Assembly (NCBI GenBank): GCA_040218145.1 | Contig: JAVJQK010000070.1 | Span: 186,001-250,000, forward strand | DNA: 64,000 nucleotides | Origin: Sandaracinaceae bacterium | GTDB taxonomy: Bacteria > Myxococcota_A > Polyangia > Polyangiales > Sandaracinaceae | Reading direction: 5' to 3' | Shown: one piece after another, positions 60,556-64,000 of the stretch | Numbering within the stretch: position 1 is the stretch's first letter | Layout: every line of letters starts with the position of its first letter | Made by a program: the position numbers and the translations under genes | The notes under the pieces: model-generated | Databases searched by the model: none | What the model was told of the DNA's origin: nothing | What the model saw: the letters and a program-made list of their open reading frames with translations, nothing else

Positions 60556-61624
60556 CCCGGGCGACGCGCGCCGCCGACGCACGGGTCGCTCGGGTGGCAG
60601 GGATCGCAGCAGCCTGATCCTCACGATCACGCGCGAGTGCGACCTCCGTTGCAGCTACTGCCCCACCGTCAAGGAGGGCTGGCCGAGCCTCGACCCGGCG
60701 CAGATCGAGCGGGCCATCGCCCTCTTCTGCGATCGCTTCGGGGGCGGCGACGTGAAGCTCTTCGGGGGCGAGCCGCTGCTCTTCCCCGCGCTGGTCGACG
60801 CCGCGCTCGAGGCGGCCCAGCGCGATCCCCGCGTGCACAGGATCTACCTCTCGACCAACGGGCTCGGCCTCGACGAGGCGCGCCTCGAGCGGCTCGCGCG
60901 AGAGCCCAAGCTCGTGCTGACCGTGTCGATGGACGGAGAGCCCGCCGACCACCGTCGCCTGCGTCGCCCGCTGAACGTCGTGGACGGCGAGACGACCCGC
61001 GACGCCTACGCGCACCTGCGCGCGCTCATGCCGACGCTCCGGCGCATGCCCCGGGCCGTCGTCACCCAGACCATCGCGCCGGCCACCGCCGCGCGCGCGG
61101 CGCGCAACTTCGCGCACCTGAGGCAGCTCGGCTGGTGGCGCTTCAACCTGCTCCCCGGCTACTACCTCCCCTGGCGCGCGGAGCAGCTCACGGACCTGCG
61201 TGAGGGCTTCGCGGAGATCGGACGCGACATCCGGCGCGCCTGGGCCGAGGGCGAGCGACTCTACGTCCGCAACCTCTTCACGCTCGCGCCGACCCCCTTC
61301 TTCAACGTCGGCATGGTGGTGGACTCGGACGGCAGCATCCACGCCTCGAACGTCGGCCTCGCCTCCTCGATGAGCGAGCTGCTCGACGTGACCCGGGTCG
61401 GGAGCCTCGACGATCCGCCGAGCCGCGAGGCCCTCTCCGCGTCCGCGGCCGAGCTCCCGCGCCTCCTCGAGGAGACCGTGCCCGCGCCGATCCTGGAGTC
61501 CACGCGCGCGGTCGACGCGGCGCTGAGCGCGCTGGTGCGAGACCTCTACCCGGCCTACCTCCGGGCTCGCGCGCGGCGTCGCGCGTCCGCCGTCGCGCTC
61601 GGCGCTCCCGGAGGCGCGGCGTGA
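60542..61624 (+). CDS. Radical SAM protein of the Hxs locus
   Basis: 360 residues. ATG 60542 lies inside the last codons of the repeat-protein gene (14-nt overlap), so translation is coupled; no separate SD is visible. A basic N-terminus (RRRRTGRSGGRDR) precedes the cluster C33-x3-C37-x2-C40 (ITRECDLRCSYCPTVKEG) and LFGGEPLLFPALV. The barrel continues to about residue 260 (LVLTVSMDGEPADHRRLRRP, WWRFNLLPGYYLPW), then a short helical C-terminus. There is no auxiliary Cys cluster. A place beside the repeat protein makes it a candidate HxsC-like maturase, but the family match is not certain. Confidence 0.83.
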   Translation: MGSGSPGDARRRRTGRSGGRDRSSLILTITRECDLRCSYCPTVKEGWPSLDPAQIERAIALFCDRFGGGDVKLFGGEPLLFPALVDAALEAAQRDPRVHRIYLSTNGLGLDEARLERLAREPKLVLTVSMDGEPADHRRLRRPLNVVDGETTRDAYAHLRALMPTLRRMPRAVVTQTIAPATAARAARNFAHLRQLGWWRFNLLPGYYLPWRAEQLTDLREGFAEIGRDIRRAWAEGERLYVRNLFTLAPTPFFNVGMVVDSDGSIHASNVGLASSMSELLDVTRVGSLDDPPSREALSASAAELPRLLEETVPAPILESTRAVDAALSALVRDLYPAYLRARARRRASAVALGAPGGAA

Positions 61625-62649
61625 GACACCTGCCCGTCCTCGCGGACCACACACCGGCGCAGCCGTTGGCCGAGGCGCCGCCGGAGCGGCCTGACTGGAT
61701 CGGGCCGCGCGGCGAGCGCACCGAGTGGCTCGAGCTCCACCTCACCTATACCTGCCCCGAGCGCTGCCTCTTCTGCTCCGAGGAGCACCGGATGCGGCGC
61801 TACAAGCCCTACCCGGTCACCTGGGGGCGCACCGCGACGGTGATCCGCGAGCACGCGCGGCGGGGTGTGCGGAGGGTCCACCTGACGGGCGGCGAGCCGA
61901 CCATTCACCCGCGCTTCGTCGACACGCTGAAGCTGGCGAAGAAGCTCGGCATGCGCACCTCGGTCGGCACCATCGGCACGATGCTCGCGCGGCGCGACTT
62001 CGCCGAGCGCGCGCTCCCGTTCCTCGACGAGGCGCTCTTCTCGCTGCACGGGCCGAGCCCCGAGGTGCACGACGCGATGGCGGGCCGGGAGGGCTCGTTC
62101 GCGCAGGTGACCACGGCGCTGCGGCTCAGCCGCGAGGTCGCGCCCCGCTTCCACCCCTACGTCAACATCGTGATGACCCGGAAGAACGTCGCGCAGCTCC
62201 CCGAGACGGTGACGCTCGCGGCCTCGCTCGGGGCGGAGCTGGTGGTGATCTCCAACCTGACCCCGGAGGGCCTCGGGCTCGACGCGTACGAGGAGCTGGC
62301 GGTGCCGCTCGACCGCCTCGCCGAGGTCCTGCCGCGCCTGCCGGCGTTGGCCGGAGACGTGCCGCTGCGCTTCTTCGGTGTGCCGATGTGCCTGCTCGGG
62401 CCCCACCGCATGCTCAGCAACGATCTCCACTGGGACCCGCGGGTCACCGTCGAGTGGGCGGACGCGGGCCCGGACAAGGTCCGCTTCGCCGACCACTACA
62501 ACTGGGATCCGGGGCGCAAGCGGATCCACGTCGAGGAGTGCGAGCCCTGCGCGATGAAGGGGGTGTGCATGGGGGTCTTCGACCGCTACGCCGAGCTCTA
62601 CTCCACCGACGCGCTGAAGCCCGAGACGAAAGCGGAGGTGAGCCCGTGA
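61621..62649 (+). CDS. Radical SAM protein with C-terminal auxiliary cluster
   Basis: 342 residues from a GTG overlapping the upstream stop. Cluster C45-x3-C49-x2-C52 (TYTCPERCLFCSEE), LTGGEPTIHPRFVD, and ALFSLHGPSPEVHDAM. The C-terminal half carries FFGVPMCLLG and the auxiliary pattern C-x2-C-x5-C-x-G (CEPCAMKGVCMG). This makes it a member of the same subfamily as 25754, 52492, 55468 and 62646. The N-terminal 40 residues are Pro/Glu-rich. Part of the coupled plus-strand operon; substrate presumably the His-Gly-Ser peptide. Confidence 0.85.
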   Translation: MRHLPVLADHTPAQPLAEAPPERPDWIGPRGERTEWLELHLTYTCPERCLFCSEEHRMRRYKPYPVTWGRTATVIREHARRGVRRVHLTGGEPTIHPRFVDTLKLAKKLGMRTSVGTIGTMLARRDFAERALPFLDEALFSLHGPSPEVHDAMAGREGSFAQVTTALRLSREVAPRFHPYVNIVMTRKNVAQLPETVTLAASLGAELVVISNLTPEGLGLDAYEELAVPLDRLAEVLPRLPALAGDVPLRFFGVPMCLLGPHRMLSNDLHWDPRVTVEWADAGPDKVRFADHYNWDPGRKRIHVEECEPCAMKGVCMGVFDRYAELYSTDALKPETKAEVSP

Positions 62650-63821
62650 GCGCCGAGCTCGACGTGAGAACCGGGCGCGCGCGCGGGCTCCAGGCCGACA
62701 GCACGTATCGCGATCCTCGACGCAACGTCGAGATCAACATCGGCAAGACATGCAACAACAAGTGCGTGTTCTGTCTCGACGGGATGCCCACCCGCGAAGA
62801 CAAGGCCTTCATGCCGTTCGAGGACATGAAGACGGAGCTCGAGCGCTGGCGCGCGGAGGGACATCTCTCGGTGGGCTTCCTCGGCGGCGAGCCGACCACG
62901 TACCCGCACATCATCCCGTCGGTCGCGTACGCGAAGGAGCTCGGCTACACCCGCATCGCGCTGGCCACCAACGCGATGATGCTGCGGAGAGAGCCGTTTT
63001 TGGACAAGCTCGTGGAGGCCGGCCTCAACCGCGTGACGGTCTCGATGCACGGCCACACCGCGCCCCTCGAGGATCGCCTGACGATGGTGCCGGGCGGCTT
63101 CGAGAAGAAGCTGACGGCCCTCCGCAACCTCACCGCGCGGAGAGACCGCGGGCTGATGACCGAGGGCGTCTCGGTCAACGTCGTCCTCAACGGCTGGAAC
63201 TACCGGGCCCTGCCGAAGATGATGAAGTTCTTCCTCGAGACGGTCGGCCTCCACGACATGCGGGTGAACTTCGTCCGCCCGGAGGGCTACGCCGAGGGCA
63301 ACCCTGATCTGGTCCCCACGTTCACCGACGTGGTGCCCTACCTCGTCAAGGCGATTCTCCTCAACGAGTACCACTTCCGCCGCGTCTTCACCTTCGGTGG
63401 GCTGCCGCTGTGCGTGCTCCCGCAGGAGCTCCTCCGGAGCGAGACGCTGCTCCGGAAGTACGCGGGCGACCTCTATCGCGACCTGAGCACCGACTGCTCC
63501 ATCCGCACCGAGTCGACCATCCCCGACGGCTTCGAGGACGGCGTCTCCGAGATCGAGGGAGGTCGCGCGCGCTTCAACTGGCAGGACCGCAAGCGCTTCG
63601 ACCTCAAGAAGCACCCCGAGGCGTGCCGCAGCTGCTCCTTCACGGATCTCTGCGAGGGGGTGTGGCGCGGCTACCGCGACCTCTACGGCGAGGGCGAGAT
63701 CGCGCCGCTGCGCTGGGAGCGAGGCGCCGCGAAGCGCCTGCTGCCGCGCGTCGATCGGGCGCCCGCGGCGAAGGTCGCCCCTCGCGCGAAGTTCGGCCGG
63801 CGGCTCGTCGTCATCCAGTGA
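62646..63821 (+). CDS. Radical SAM protein with C-terminal auxiliary cluster
   Basis: 391 residues from GTG 62646, overlapping the previous stop. Cluster C36-x3-C40-x2-C43 (GKTCNNKCVFCLDGM), LGGEPTTYPHIIPS, RVTVSMHGHTAPLEDRLTMV. The C-terminal FGGLPLCVLPQELL and auxiliary C-x2-C-x5-C-x-G (CRSCSFTDLCEG) match the neighbours and the C-terminal module of 55468. The first-half sequence also resembles 55468 (SMHGHTA versus SLHGHTA). Last recognised gene of the Hxs operon; no terminator hairpin was identified in the 92 bp that follow. Confidence 0.87.
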   Translation: MSAELDVRTGRARGLQADSTYRDPRRNVEINIGKTCNNKCVFCLDGMPTREDKAFMPFEDMKTELERWRAEGHLSVGFLGGEPTTYPHIIPSVAYAKELGYTRIALATNAMMLRREPFLDKLVEAGLNRVTVSMHGHTAPLEDRLTMVPGGFEKKLTALRNLTARRDRGLMTEGVSVNVVLNGWNYRALPKMMKFFLETVGLHDMRVNFVRPEGYAEGNPDLVPTFTDVVPYLVKAILLNEYHFRRVFTFGGLPLCVLPQELLRSETLLRKYAGDLYRDLSTDCSIRTESTIPDGFEDGVSEIEGGRARFNWQDRKRFDLKKHPEACRSCSFTDLCEGVWRGYRDLYGEGEIAPLRWERGAAKRLLPRVDRAPAAKVAPRAKFGRRLVVIQ

Positions 63822-63913
63822 TCGGCCCTCGCATCCGGCCTCCGGCCGGGCTCCGCGCTTCACCGCGCCGTGGCGTTCTGGTAACTTCGATCCATCGCCA
63901 AGCGAGGGGCCAT

Positions 63914-64000
63914 TGAAAATCGTTCAGAGACGAAGCACGCATTCGACGGCCCCGCTGGCGCTGGCGCTGACCTTGATGGCCCGCCTCCCGTTGGTCGGCT
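63914..64000 (+). CDS. Exported protein, N-terminal fragment (cut by window edge)
   Basis: A TTG at 63914, preceded by GAGGGG 3 nt upstream, starts a frame with a basic N-terminus and hydrophobic core (KIVQRRSTHSTAPLALALTL) typical of a signal peptide. It is open to the end of the window (29 codons). Nothing can be said about the mature protein. It lies 92 bp after the last rSAM gene and could belong to the same locus. Confidence 0.5.

Noticed and set aside
1-64000. rRNA, tRNA, CRISPR, prophage, transposase or origin
   Set aside because: None was recognised in any intergenic region or frame; short tRNAs cannot be fully excluded by eye.

Overview
This window is high-GC DNA (about 70 % by eye) with dense genes, many GTG/TTG starts and 1-4 nt stop/start overlaps. 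It fits a myxobacterium (Myxococcota, probably Polyangia/Sandaracinus-like). Supporting features are a secreted protein ending in a MYXO-CTERM-like sorting tail, Ser/Thr kinases with PEGA/TPR/FHA partners, lipoproteins with Asp/Ala/Gly-rich linkers, and Cys-rich modular surface proteins. The assignment is inference; no rRNA or tRNA gene was found.

Layout. 1-4.5 kb: end-truncated FOXRED2-like flavoprotein, then a minus-strand FHA / Ser-Thr kinase / TPR signalling operon. 4.6-11.4 kb: EGF/DUF4215 surface protein, an orphan FlhA/SctV export gate, an outer-membrane barrel protein and an acidic protein. 11.4-24 kb: alaS, a cell-envelope protein, a divergent pair of starch/glycogen-acting lipoproteins, recN and two proteins of unknown function. 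24.3-31.3 kb: Cys-repeat lipoprotein, a first radical SAM (rSAM) gene with a tiny membrane protein, a second TPR/kinase pair and a lipoprotein. 31.3-42.2 kb: mostly housekeeping genes (acyl-CoA ligase, RNase D, Fe-alcohol dehydrogenase, GpsA-like, PlsB-like, glutamine-synthetase-like, methyltransferase, carbonic anhydrase, metallo-hydrolase).

42.2-63.8 kb is the exciting part: an expanded His-Xaa-Ser (Hxs) type peptide-modification locus. A 128-residue precursor-like protein ends in 12 Gly-Ser-His repeats. It sits in a tightly coupled plus-strand operon (57427-63821) with HxsD-like proteins, an HxsB-like rSAM/SPASM maturase and three more rSAM enzymes. The divergent minus-strand operon (57321-49214) encodes a long rSAM with a second degenerate module, an HExxH peptide-hydroxylase-like protein, another HxsD-like protein, an rSAM and a HemW-like rSAM-TPR fusion. 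Next to it lie a flavin-dependent halogenase-like enzyme, an aspartyl/asparaginyl-hydroxylase-like enzyme and a 1078-residue protein carrying two rSAM modules. In total 8 genes with 9 intact CxxxCxxC rSAM clusters lie in about 21.6 kb, plus a paralogue at 25.8 kb. The working model is that a His-Gly-Ser repeat peptide is modified in several steps. Two related inverted-repeat elements (45481-45632, 52330-52496) occur only inside this locus.
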